Shown here piece after piece: positions 12,797 to 23,076 of a DNA stretch of 64,000 nt. This stretch comes from Cristatella mucedo (taxonomy: Eukaryota > Bryozoa > Phylactolaemata > Cristatellidae): contig WPIO01000017.1 of NCBI GenBank assembly GCA_009760855.2, positions 124,001 to 188,000 on the forward strand, in the 5' to 3' direction. The position numbers were made by a program, and so were the translations under genes. Positions within the stretch are counted from its first letter, which is position 1. Every line of letters begins with the position of its first letter. Under the pieces are notes generated by a model. It was not told the DNA's origin. It did no database searches and worked only from the letters and a program-made list of their open reading frames with translations.

Positions 12797-13059
12797 CTCA
12801 CTGTGGACTGGCTTCGCTGATTCATAGCAGAAATACAATACTGTAGGTAAAAATGTACAAGTCTACTACGTCACTCCCGGAAGTACTGGTCACGGAAGAC
12901 AAGATTGCACGCACCATCTTGCCGCGTGGCCGAAGAATGCCAACTTGCTGCTTGACAGAAGGATGGACTTTCTCGCTTTCATTAGTTAAGTATAAATACA
13001 TATACATACACATATCGTATATCGTATCATATAAAAAACCCCAAATTTTTGAAATAATT

Positions 13060-13310
13060 TTTCGTAAAAATTTTATTCAATAACTGAATAAACTGAAGAA
13101 CATCAGGACTCATAATAATCACTCGTGTCACTATCGCTATCCTCTGTATCAGGTAGGGTAATGATACCTTCTCCATCTTCCTAGATCCTATCACAGGCTT
13201 GAAATTTGGTGGAAACTCGGTTATCATCATATGGTCGTCTTCACTCTCTTCATAGAGTGTGTAATCTTCCGTTTCGTTAGTTGCATTTGAAATGCCATGC
13301 TTACTGAAAG
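13060..13310 (-). CDS. Gene A terminal exon, acidic C-terminus, poly(A) signal
   Basis: On the minus strand an acidic frame starts after a possible acceptor (CGGAG|CTTTC, phase 1). It reads SNATNETEDYTLYEESEDD and later TEFPPNFKP. From about 13,180 a second frame is acidic instead: EDGEGIITLPDT, then EDSDSDTSDYYES and TGA at 13,105-13,103. AATAAA follows at 13,077-13,072. The first frame runs on past the poly(A) signal, so the second frame must be the true end. A single extra base near 13,180-13,190 would join them. I see no good intron between them. Confidence 0.5.
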
Positions 13311-16300
13311 CTCCGAATATAATCAGTGGCATTCACACTAGGTAAGTATGTTCAGTGAAATATAAAGGCAAAAAAGAAAATAAACTCCCATGTAGAAGCT
13401 CTCACCATTGTCTGATAACATATTTTGGAAAAAGGAGGTCATACGCAGGGGGCTCAAGCCCCAGGGCATATGTGAAGCACCTGAATAGAGATTAAGTTCT
13501 CTTCGGGCGCTATATAAATGAATTATATATTTTTTCTCATCTTCATTCAGGATCTTTACGAGCAGACACCACACCGTTCATGATGAACTTGTTCTTTCCT
13601 AGCATGGGCATACCCCTAATATATTTGTGCAAGCAGCTTGGAATAATATTGAGTGATTAGGAGAGTTCTGTTGAGGCACAAGCAAAGAGAAAGACTTAAA
13701 ATATCTATCGATCGGGGTGACAAAATGGCATTCAATTTACAGTAGCAGATTGGGCTAATCCCAAAAGGCAAAGCTAGCTGGTCTAAGCTGTTTTCAGCAC
13801 AGATGACTAAAGGCAAGAACCAAAATCGAATGAGATGGTAGTATGGGCATTTTATCATTTGAATACGGGGCAATAGTTGATGAAGAGGGTCAAGATGCAC
13901 ATTTGTGTAGGCGTTTGATACAGCTGTGGCTGCCTATTAGACCGACAGATTATAAATAGTAAAAACACCTCTTGCCCTTGGGCGTGCCTTAGCAGTTGGC
14001 TACCACTGAGCTTCCCTTGAGTAAAGGTTCAGTGGACACCGTTCACTTAAAGAACATTCTAACGGTTATCGCCTAGACCCTGACATTGGCCTATTGAAAA
14101 TAATGAAACTGCAAGGATGACCTAGCTAAAGCACCAGGAAAGAGATTAGGTTCTCTGAAGGTGCTATACAAATGCATTAATATTAGAATAGCCAACCGTG
14201 CTGCCAGACATATGTTGCTTTGGCCACACATTATTTGAAACTGTCTTCAGCACTTACCTGCACAAGGGTACGCCACTGGAGCCGGTAAAGGAGGCATACG
14301 GGTAAAAGGAGCAAATTCGCATGCGCGATCTAAAAGTTAAAACAAATTAGAGAAAGAAAGCAATGCAGTAATGTGATCGACATTGGTATCTAGTGTGGCA
14401 TCAAGCAAAAACAGCAGGCTTACTTGTTGTCACCACTATGTCTTTGCGATTGATGGTAGTTGCATTTGATGGACAGCAACATTTCTTCAACATTGCGACA
14501 AAAACGATGGTCAAGATGATGGCTGCTATGATACCAATGACGGCACCAGCAGTCCGGCCAGGGCTGAAAGAGCAGCTCAGACTCAGCTCGGTCCGCCATC
14601 ATCGACGGTGCACCCCCAACATCCTCACTAGCAGCAGCAGCAGAATGATAAAGAGGAGAAATTCCTGTCAGAGCCCCGTCCCACAGCAGACGGCTTCTGG
14701 CTGCTCTGTTTTTTTTCTGGATGTGGCTTAAAGCATTTGCAAGAAGTTCGTGGAAATGACTTCATGAATAAGCAAAGCATCTACGGTGAAACCGACAAGG
14801 CAGTGACCTGGGTCAAAGCAAAAAGGAATACGACACATCTACCTCCACTAGGGCAGCATTCTCCAAGGTTCAGCAGTCGGCATATTTAGCCACCATGTTC
14901 TAGGGAGCCATGACTCACTCTCCCCAGAAATCGCAACAGTATTGCTCGTCATCGTCACCGCAGCAGTACGTGGCCGAGTCTTCATCCTCTGCCATGGGGC
15001 AAATAAAGTAACCAAGCGAAGTGCCATTGTCACCTTTAACTTCGCTGTAGCACACCGTGGGATCTATGAATAAAAAACAAAAGAGAAAGCAAAATCTGCC
15101 GATACATAGAGCCGATAGTGTTTCCCTACTTATAGAGTGACTGCATGCCAGATCCCACCTGCACCCCAGACTGGTGCTTGCAAGTAAAGAGCCTTTAATT
15201 GCGTAGGAGCTCGAAGGATTGCATACACACCAGATGCCCAATACAGCAAGCAAAGGTTCAGTATGGAAAATGCATTTAGCTACTGGAGACCAACCACTTT
15301 CTGATACATTGAAGTATCAATCTCGCAGGAACATAACTGGCAGCCATAATCGGTCTATTGACCAGGCAGGCAATAGCTACAGAGTAACCGTGTGCCACCA
15401 CGTTATTTTATTTCATATCTACTTCAAAGTACCACATTTCTAATCTACCTTATTAGTATGAAATGGTTTACTATATGGCATAAACCTCACAATCAAAAGT
15501 TTACAGAACAATCTGCATAATTTGTAGATAATAATAATAATAATAATTCACTTGATAAAGCGCCCTCAGAGAACTTAATCACTCTCTAGGCGCTTTACAT
15601 TTGCTGTAAAGTGATCAGCTGCACATCAGCTAGGGAGGGCTGCAAACTTGCTCTGCCAGGCAACCCGAGACCAAGGTCATTACAGGCTCTTTCCTGTCTG
15701 TTTCCTATGAATGGAGTTTCTCAAAAATGAGATCACTTCAACAGAAGGCTGCTCGATTACAACCAACCCGAAGACATTTAGCATACTGATATTGGTACAG
15801 GCACGGCTCTCATTGTGCTGTGGCCGCCATTTTCCTTCATATGGCATCCGGGCGAGTGCTGACAACCGGATGCTACCCAAAATCAAACAGAATTAAATAC
15901 CACCTTTACTAACGCGAAGATTTCGTGCCAAAATAGCAATCGGGAGCAATGAATTCAAACACACTGTGAGCAGCCACTACGCGAGGACGACTAGTCATGC
16001 TAATTAAAAAGTGAACCAGTTTTTGCAATTGTTGGCGTTAAATCAAAGTAAGAGAAATCGGTTACATTACAAATTTAATCGCTACGATATATTTCCCTTT
16101 TCCAATGTGAGGTATTATACAATTTAACGTTTGCATGACTTAAGAAGCCAAATGTTCAAACTGGAAGTCACGAGCCTAGCATGGATGCTGATAGTCAAGG
16201 CCAAAGTTCAGTACCCTCTCGGCTGACTTCTTGAAACCTAGCTGGACTAGGGAGTGAAAATAGCAAGCCAAGTGCAAGTAGCAGACACGAACGAGCTACG

Positions 16301-17440
16301 AATAATGCCGGCCAGGCGACTTTGCGGGAGGCCGCTTGCAATGGTGACTATATGGCTTGACACAGCTCCTGGCTGGCTCAGCTGCTTTCAGGACACAACC
16401 AAAAAGACTAAGGAACCAGCTTCCGTCGCAGAGAGAACCTATTCAAGCATATTCTGAATTGATGTGCTAGTTGCCAATGCAGCCTATGATCAATTCTAAG
16501 CAGGCCATTGCAGGGCATTCGCACAGTTTCAGCAGACAGGCAAAATGCTGTAAACACCCATGTCCGAGTGTAATTCACCCACACTTATTAAGAGAAGGGG
16601 AGATTACACACAAGGAGAAGGAAGGAAGGGGAGAGTGAGAGTAGGAAAAGAGTGAATGTGAGAGAGGCGGCCAGTACAAAAAGCTGAATTGCTGTGTAGC
16701 TTCTTAAAGAGCTGAAACACTGTCCACGTCTTACCATCGTTATTGCCGGAAACGTAGAGATGTCGAGTCTTGTAATAGCTGTAGCCATATATATGAACAG
16801 TTGGGGGAATCACATAGAAGCGGCTTCCATAGCGAACATTTGTCGTCGATATCCTTACTTTCGTGCTAACGCTGGAGCTGCTACGACGATGGCTGCTGAC
16901 ACCTGATATTACCGTGCTAACACTGGAGCTGCTACGACGATAGCTGCTGTAACCCGATTCGCTTCGGCGTTCACCGGCGAACGCATAGTCTGCAATGGCA
17001 GTAAAACCTATTTTTACATGCAACGAAACCTGGCTAGTATGCTCCTACTTTTAGTAGGCTTGATCAGTCTGTATACCAAATATTTTCTTAAATTGAGATA
17101 TCTTGCTAAGTGGGGTACTTAGCTTCTTCATTTCATAATGGCAGAAATTTTCCGAATACCAAATTTAAGTAGCGTTCGGCCTCAAATGTAGGGTAATATT
17201 GCACTTGGGTAAAAAATGCTGAAGGCACTATTACCATTTTGTTAGTTGCTCTTTAGAATGTAATATTCTAAAATGCATAAGAAGTTCATGGACCAAAACT
17301 ATTGCGAGGCTTTATTAAGCTCGGTTTATGTGGCCGAAAACTCGGCGCTATGCTAAAAATAGCACTCCTTTAAATCTTCACCCGGCTCATTATTGAATTC
17401 AGTTAGTGTTACATTATTTAAAGCCTCACTGCATCTAGCC

Positions 17441-17522
<82 letters not shown>

Positions 17523-17553
17523 CTCTCTCTCTCTCTCTCTCCCTCTCTCTCTT

Positions 17554-17599
<46 letters not shown>

Positions 17600-18725
17600 C
17601 GTGACTGGTGGAGACCCATATTCAACTTAACCCTAATCTTAAAGCATATGTTAATAATGATAATCATGACAAAAATACATTTGATATAGCGATCTCAGAA
17701 AATTCAATCTCTTTCTATGCACTTTACATTTGCTGCAAAGGAAGCACGATCGAATGGTTAGTGGTAGCATGCTCAATAAACAACAAGAATAACATAGTTA
17801 GCGTTGACATGCAAAGGGTCCGCATGCAAGTATGGTTAGTGGTAGCATGCACAGTGTCAGCACACATAAGCACTTAAAAGGACTAATTACAGGGACCCGC
17901 TAAATACTGTGATACATAGATGCGTTTTTAGTTTCTTTTATAATGCCGTCAAGTCAGGAGATGTCGTGACCCAAGTCAGGAGTGAGTCCCAGGCTTTGGG
18001 AGCATACGAACTAAAGGCGCGGTCTCCAGAGGATTTGTGGTTAGTGAGAGGTATAGGTAAATAAATAATAAATAAACCCTAGCTGATTAAAAAGCCTCTT
18101 ATTGTATAGCGACAGAAGAGCCTTTACGGCTATCACCACTGCTTGCAGTGGCGATAAAGGATCGCCCACCACAGGATTCGAACCCACGACCTTGGGACCA
18201 AGGTCGTGAAAGCAACCTGGTGTGCCATCACGGCAAACCGTTTAGATTAAAAAAAGCGGGTGGTACGGTACTAAGCCTGGTGAGGCTGTAGATCTGATAG
18301 GTAGGCTGGAGCCAAAAAATGAAGGGACAAAAAAGTGAGCGACAAAACCTTGAAGCCGATGCGTTGCTTGACTGGGAGCCAGTGCACGTCAGCAAGAAGT
18401 GGTGTAATGTGGCAACTGAGACCCTCACGACAGACAAGCCGATGAGCTGTGAACACCCATCCATGAACTCAACGCCGACAAGATCACAGAGCATTTTAAC
18501 TAGCTAACGGCCAGAGCATCTGCTAACCAGCAGCCGTAGATGAAGCTGGCAGCAAAAGCCAGAGTAGCTCACGTGTGGAGGTAAGAGTAAAAACGCAGCA
18601 TCCACGACGCATTCGCAGACGGTGGTCCGAGAAACGCCCGGCCGGACTTACCGCAGGATGATGGTGCAGAGCACAATGAGCGTCGTCAGCAGCGAGAGGC
18701 CGCAGGGGCGAGGAGCCGCGGCCAT
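13060..18725 (-). CDS. Gene A: Shisa-like single-pass membrane protein (multi-exon)
   Basis: I assembled this gene from six minus-strand exon candidates: 18,725-18,652 (signal peptide), 16,989-16,735 (Ser/Tyr cassette), 15,063-14,919 (Cys domain), 14,563-14,424 (membrane), 14,329-14,258 (Pro-rich) and about 13,310-13,060 (acidic end with AATAAA). Exons 2 to 5 have good GT-AG sites and compatible phases (1, 1, 2, 1, 1). The order of signal peptide, extracellular cysteine domain, membrane helix, CCC and Pro-rich tail is that of the Shisa/CYYR1/WBP1-like superfamily. Shisa proteins modulate maturation or surface trafficking of receptors; a role here is inferred only. Two problems remain. Exon 1 ends in phase 2 although exon 2 needs phase 1, and the last exon needs a one-base shift. 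Either sequence errors, a missed exon or decay could explain them. Introns carry L2 and SINE insertions. Confidence 0.6.
13440..13535 (+). repeat. SINE-A fragment with L2-like tail
   Basis: GGCTCAAGCCCCAGGGCATA, then TGAAGCACCTGAATAGAGA and TTAAGTTCTC, ending TATATAAATGAATTATATA. It is the 3' half of the tRNA-headed family seen complete at 22.5 kb. It lies in the last intron of gene A. Confidence 0.65.
14128..14190 (+). repeat. L2-type 3' tail
   Basis: AAAGCACCAGGAAAGAGATT, AGGTTCTCTGAAGGTGCTAT and a short ATTAATATTA end. It lies between the Pro-rich and terminal exons of gene A. Confidence 0.65.
14258..14329 (-). CDS. Gene A exon 5: Pro-rich cytoplasmic segment
   Basis: A 72-bp exon lies between a strong acceptor (TTTTAACTTTTAG|ATCG) and a strong donor (GTGCAG|GTAAGTGC). 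Joined to the preceding exon in phase 1 it reads NRACEFAPFTRMPPLPAPVA then YPCA. A short cytoplasmic Pro-rich tail after the membrane helix is typical of Shisa and WBP1-like proteins, where such motifs bind WW or SH3 partners. No exact PPxY is seen. Confidence 0.6.
14424..14563 (-). CDS. Gene A exon 4: transmembrane segment
   Basis: Acceptor CTCTTTCAG|CCCTGG and donor ACAACAA|GTAAGC bound a 140-bp exon (phase 2 in, phase 1 out). It encodes PGRTAG, a helix of about 20 hydrophobic residues (AVIGIIAAIILTIVFVAML), then KKCCCPSNATTI. The KKCCC motif directly inside the membrane is a stop-transfer and likely palmitoylation site. The exon start, the GRT motif and the CC cluster are shared with copy B at 35.13 kb and, in decayed form, with copy D at 24.19 kb. 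Confidence 0.75.
14919..15063 (-). CDS. Gene A exon 3: Shisa-like cysteine domain
   Basis: A 145-bp exon lies between TTTATTCATAG|ATCCC and GGGGAGA|GTGAGT. It encodes DPTVCYSEVKG, then LGYFICPMAEDEDSATYCCG and EQYCCDFWG. The order C..., F.CP, YCCG, YCC is the signature of Shisa-type N-terminal domains, which are secreted or luminal and disulphide-bonded. Copy B (35,414-35,561) matches it across the exon, including boundaries and phases 1 and 2. In mammalian Shisa a GTC stretch usually follows YCCG; here that cysteine is replaced by acidic residues. Confidence 0.8.
15525..15620 (-). repeat. L2-type 3' tail, minus orientation
   Basis: AATAATAATAATAATAATTC, then CACTTGATAAAGCGCCCTCA, TCTCTAGGCGCTTTACATTT and GCTGTAAAG. 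It is a well-preserved tail with both arms of the hairpin. It lies in the intron between exons 2 and 3 of gene A. Confidence 0.8.
15621..16734. other. Intron of gene A, nothing else recognised
   Basis: Short frames occur on both strands without motifs. No exon-like GT-AG bounded coding segment was found. Confidence 0.4.
16735..16989 (-). CDS. Gene A exon 2: Ser/Arg/Tyr-rich cassette
   Basis: A 255-bp exon runs from ACTGCCATTGCAG|ACTATG to AACGATG|GTAAGA. It is phase 1 at both ends, so it could be skipped without a frame change. It encodes DYAFAGERR, two in-frame repeats of 17 residues containing RRSSSSVST (period 51 bp, starting at 16,862 and 16,913), and then RYGSRFYV...VHIYGYSYYKTRHLYV. 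The second half matches copy B (RYGYRYS...VSVYGYTYYRTRQLYN). The pattern is a low-complexity region followed by a conserved aromatic block. No known domain is recognised. It lies outside the membrane, before the cysteine domain. Confidence 0.65.
17444..17596. repeat. (CT)n microsatellite
   Basis: About 150 bases of nearly pure CT with a few CCCTC and TTTCCC interruptions, inside intron 1 of gene A. Confidence 0.95.
17640..18059 (-). mobile_element. L2-type LINE 3' end (minus), part 1
   Basis: The tail starts at about 17,650 (AATAATGATAATC, AAATACATTTGATATAGCGA, TTCTATGCACTTTACATTTG) and continues into the 3' UTR and C-terminal coding end shared with 26.3, 47.8 and 54.4 kb. The matching C-terminal region continues at 18,238 after a SINE-B unit, so a SINE landed inside this L2. 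Confidence 0.75.
18062..18237 (-). mobile_element. SINE-B, inserted in an L2
   Basis: Minus-strand reading gives a tRNA-like head with a B-box-like GGGTTCGAATCC near 18,185. The family hairpin follows (GGGCGATCCTTTATCGCC), then GTGGTGATAGCCGTAAAGGC and CTCTTCTGTCGCTATAC, ending in GGCTTTTTAATCAGCTAG. The surrounding sequence is one L2 copy interrupted at this point. Confidence 0.75.
18238..18490 (-). mobile_element. L2-type LINE C-terminal coding remnant, part 2
   Basis: The minus strand reads CREGLSCHITPLLADVHWLP, then VKQRIGFKVLSLTF and FLAPAYLSDLQPHQA. This is the characteristic C-terminus of L2/CR1-type reverse transcriptase polyproteins. It is broken at both ends. Confidence 0.75.
18652..18725 (-). 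CDS. Gene A exon 1: signal peptide
   Basis: ATG at 18,725 begins MAAAPRPCGLSLLTTLIVLC then TIIL. It ends in the donor CTGCG|GTAAGTCC, identical over 13 bases to the donor of copy B. A short N-region and a hydrophobic core make a clear signal peptide. The coding part is 74 bp, against 76 bp in copies B and C, so it leaves a phase-2 overhang. The next recognised exon needs phase 1. Either an unseen exon lies between, or two bases are missing. Confidence 0.6.
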
Positions 18726-18929
18726 CGCAGCTGAGCTGGGAGCAAGTGGCCCTGCGGATGTATCATCGCCACTGTGTGGTTCCGCCCTCAGCCGACGTTC
18801 CATCCGCCCGACGGAGTTCGCCGAATTACCGCAATTCACTCTGATTAAGCTAACGGCGACCAGACATCAAGGTTGCCCGCTCCAACCAGTTTGGAATATA
18901 TAACTAGGCTACGCGTACAATATACCCAC

Positions 18930-19960
18930 AAAATTTTACACGATTCCGTGCAAGCATTCTCACGAAGTCCACTGAAATAAGATTTCGGTGGCCAGGCCTA
19001 TACCACAATCCACCGAGATCCGCTGCATTCCACCGCCGTGCAACGAAAACAAATCCTGTTCTAAAAATTTCTGTTTTGATTGCATATGACAGCACACTCT
19101 GCGAAAATTGTACTTAAAAACTTTCACTTGCATTGGCACTGCCGTTCTCGTGCAATACGCTGCAATCGACTGCAGCAGCCCGGGCCAATACCGAAATTCA
19201 CTTCAATCCACCGCATAAAAAATCGAAATACGTTGCACCGAGTTCCAGTTTCTATTGTATATTAAAGTTCACATTTTTTGTGCACAATCGCTTAAAATAA
19301 AAAAAATTGTGCATCCTCGCACTGCGGCAGTGGGCGGCAATCGTCTGAAATGACCTGAAAAACTCCTACAATCCACTCTATTCATCTGAAAACCATCCTC
19401 AAATCGCCATCGCGAAGTTCTACTTGACATTGCATATAGAAAGAGACTCAGTTCAAAGGGAAAACACAAAATTTTGCTCCATTGTTCACACGCATTCTCG
19501 TGCAATGAATTGCAATCGACTGCAACTATCCGGTCCCATTCCCCAATCCACTTCAATCCACTGAAACCCTCTGCACAGCGACCAGAACGCGTACATTAGA
19601 AGCTCTAATTATGATTGCACGCTTCTCTACTCTTCGGTTATTGTGTACTCGCATAACTTCCCTGTAATTGCCTCGACCATTCAGCAGCATTGCACTGCAA
19701 TCAACTGCAACTGCCCGGGCCAGTACACCAATACACCTAAATCCGCCAAAAAAACAAGCAGAATACGTACACTTTAAGCTCTAATAGTGATTGCACATTG
19801 CTCTAATTTTTGGTTATTGTGTAATCGCACAATTTTAATACAATAACCTCAACCATTCGGCAGAAAGGCACTGCAATTTACTGTAATTGTGCGGGCCAAT
19901 GCGGCAATCCACAGCAATCTGGTGCAAAGTGCCCTGAAATCGGTTTCGCCATGCTCCAAT
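18930..19960. repeat. Diverged ~180-bp tandem satellite
   Basis: A core resembling TGCAATCGACTGCAACTGCC, CGGGCCAATACC and CAATCCACTTCAATCCACCG recurs at 19,161, 19,511, 19,696 and 19,872. Weaker copies lie near 18,990 and 19,330. Spacings are about 350 (two units), 185 and 176. Monomers have diverged strongly. No coding potential is seen. It ends about 200 bp upstream of exon 1 of gene A. Confidence 0.75.
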
Positions 19961-20546
19961 TTTGAATGCCTGTTACAAAGCATACAATAGAGTCTTTAAC
20001 GAACAATGGCGGTCTCCCTGAACCACGCAGTAACGCTCGTGCCTGTTGCAAGCGGCGCCAGCAGTCAGTATCAGCATTGTCTTGTAAAATGGTGGGGGGA
20101 CCATCATGACCAGACTCGTTGAATCGGCTCGCCGAAGGCGTGACACCCAGCAAGCCTCTAGGGCTGCCCTCTTAAGCTTGGCAGTCTCCCATCGTAGTCT
20201 CAGTAGTCACCCGCTTTCCGCGGCCAGCATGGGATGCTAAAGAAGCAGAGGGGGCGTACTCAGACATAATCTCGTTAGAGTAGCCCAGCCGGTCCCTTAA
20301 CCATGCAACACCTATTGCACAGGCCTAAACTTCCCTCACTCCATCCCTTCACCGTTAGTAGTAAATTCGTGCTGACTTGTATGCTACAAACGATTCGAAT
20401 TCAAAATTATGCAGATGATTAAAATGTAATCCTCTAAGAATTCACACAACGAGTGATGCAGTGTCGAGCTGACAACAAAACAATTCACTTTGAAGGTCCG
20501 TAATTGGAGCAATCTGGCAGCGTGCCATAAACGGTCGCCATACTAG

Positions 20547-20592
<46 letters not shown>

Positions 20593-20650
20593 CATTTATA
20601 TAGCGCCCCAAAAGAACTTAGTTAACTTTCGAGGGGAGCTTACTTAAAAA
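20547..20650 (-). repeat. (TA)n tract and degraded L2-like tail
   Basis: About 42 bases of TA are followed by TTCATTTATATAGCGCCCCA and AAAGAACTTAG. This is a worn minus-orientation L2 tail whose AT repeat has probably expanded. Confidence 0.6.
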
Positions 20651-20659
20651 CTGCTTGAG

Positions 20660-21584
20660 GTAGAAGCGAGTTACAGGTGACCACTACCTGGGATAATAAA
20701 TGTCTGAACAATTTATTATTTAGGATAAGTGCACAATCAACACAGCCGGAATGGCCTATAGTAGCCATCTATTTTTGATTACCACACTTATGCAGGAGTT
20801 GCCTGGAGCATGTTTATAAGGTAAAAGTTACACGTCGCTAAAGCGGATCAAAACCTACGCATAAATTTCAGCAGGCGTATTGCTGGACATGCCGAATGTC
20901 TCGTTGCATGGTGGAAGCTGCATCTGTGCAGCAGATGGATGTGGGGTGCAGAAATGTGCTCGACCTGTACAATGGAATGAAGCGACTTCAGAAGATCCTC
21001 ATTTTGATACCATTTGCAGCAGCATTGTTCAATAATCTGAGTTCTATACTAAAGCAAAACAGCTTAGCGTATTAACTACTATGATAATTTTATTTTGGAA
21101 AACAATACTAGATTGAACGATCAAGTAGTGCATAACTGAAGCAAAGTGCATGTTCTGTGAATCTTAAAAAAAGGCATTCTACCTAACAAGTACTGCTACA
21201 TTGTTCTCAATTTACAGTGCATTCTAGGGGTGTTAGTTTTCTTTTTCACTTTCCTTTAGAACGACAAAGAGATTCCATAAGCAGCTCAAACCATTGCCAC
21301 CATTTATAAGCTCCAAGAAACACGGTTAAGCCTTCGTTATTTGCTCAATGACTGCAATACAATTGAAACATGAAATGAGGCCTATACACCGCTATTTGAA
21401 GTTCAAGGAGCTCTACTTCCTAATATCTGTCACGGAGCACAGCTTGTCAAAGATATGTATCTCGTTCGTATGAATGGACACATGTATGCATAATGCCAGG
21501 GAGTCAGCAATCAAAGCCAGGTTATTTATATCCTATACTTATAACAGTATGAATAGAATCGTCACATCAGTCCATAGAGAGAGA

Positions 21585-21625
<41 letters not shown>

Positions 21626-22510
21626 TTATGGCTTTAGGCAAATAGAAACTTAAAGTGAGTCTTTGAAGGATGTGAGCATTTTAGGTTGTCCAGAGGCACA
21701 GCTAAATCATATTTAGAAGAGCAGGTAGTACGAAAAAAACCAAGAGAAATCAGTATTACAGATAGTCAAAAGGAAGCAAGAGAATGATGAACACACAAAG
21801 TGAGAGATTAGATCTTGACGTCATAGTGCTGCTCAAGGGAGGCCATCACATGTCAACCAGAAGAGAAGTAATGTCACAGTTGTCATGAAAGAGACAAAGA
21901 AGCTTAGCTAATGCATTGTTATGCAAAAGAGCTTGAATTAATAATGCAACATTAAAGTGACAATTGAGTTTTTTTTAGTGAGGCCTTTGAGACAAAATTG
22001 TCATCCAAACCTGAAACCAATTGCATATATAATAAGCTGTAGAATGTTCCACCATATCCAAGCGTATTATTCTACTTTTGTGAAGGATTTCGCGACAAGA
22101 AGTATACAATTTTAGATTGATGTCACAAACTAAGCCTCCTCTATGCGACGGGTAACTGATTTCGATCATCTAACAAAAGGTCAATTTGGACAAAAGCCCC
22201 AAAATTATACCGAACGTTACAGTGATTCCAGGTAAGCGATTTAAAAGAAGAACTACGCGTCCAGTTCGTGAGTGAGACTAGTTATTCCAATCAGTGATGT
22301 AGTAGCACTAGCCACAGTCAGCCGCTAGAGCTGCCAAAGGAGACCACCATGAGTAGTAAAAGATCCGGGTTTTCTTGTATGGTTCCCTTGAGCTGTGCCC
22401 CATGTCGGCCGTGAGAAGGCTTCATGATGGCCACATTATTGCCAGAGCTAATGTTTCAAGTATGACGTAATGATCTCGGAGGCTAGGTAGCTGTATGCCC
22501 CCCCCCCGAT
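20660..22510. other. Unassigned stretch with a (GA)n tract
   Basis: A (GA)n run sits at 21,580-21,622. No coding, RNA or transposon signature was otherwise recognised. Confidence 0.4.
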
Positions 22511-22519
22511 TTCGCCGAT

Positions 22520-22668
22520 ATTAGCCGACCTGGTTTGGTCCAGCGGTTAAGGTGCTTGCCCCGACCAAGGTCTGCCTGAGGTCGTGGACTCAAGCCCCAA
22601 GGCATATGTGAAGCGCCTGAATGGAGATTATGTTCTCTGAGAGTGCCATGCAAATGAATTATATATTT

Positions 22669-22670
<2 letters not shown>
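22520..22670 (+). mobile_element. SINE-A, near-complete (tRNA head, L2 tail)
   Basis: An A-box-like TGGTCCAGCGGTTAAGGTGC is followed about 35 bases later by a B-box-like GGTCGTGGACTCAAGCC. The L2-type tail comes next (GTGAAGCGCCTGAATGGAGA, TGTTCTCTGAGAGTGCCATG), then an AT-rich end that has grown into a TA/GA microsatellite. It is a classic tail-sharing SINE structure: RNA polymerase III promoter in front, LINE recognition sequence behind. Confidence 0.8.

Positions 22671-22731
<61 letters not shown>
22671..22731. repeat. (TA)n(GA)n microsatellite
   Basis: A TA run passes directly into a GA run at the end of the SINE-A copy, probably seeded by its AT-rich tail. Confidence 0.9.
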
Positions 22732-23076
22732 CCAGGAAAATACACTTTAGTTCCGTGTTGCTTATGCAGCACTGAACCGCTAAGTTACCTGACTGATTCT
22801 GCGGCTCATAGTGGGTTGGAGGCTAAGGGGTCGTTGCTCAATACTGGTCACTTGTATGGAAACCCTTACAGCTGTCGACTCACAGAAAACTATTACATTT
22901 GTCGTCGTAAGTTTCCTTGAAGCATTAGGTTGTTAAAGGGATAGCAAGGGTGCGACGTTTATCTCCAATCCCGCGACTTGGTACGTGGGCTGCACACTTC
23001 AGCAACTTGAGGAACATAGTCTACAAATAGAAGTTCGGCCATGCTGTTAGTCATGTCGCTAGCGATCACCAATGTA

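Noticed and set aside
22520-22600. Stand-alone tRNA gene
   Set aside because: The A- and B-box-like blocks belong to a SINE head; the cloverleaf is decayed and the unit continues into an L2-like tail.
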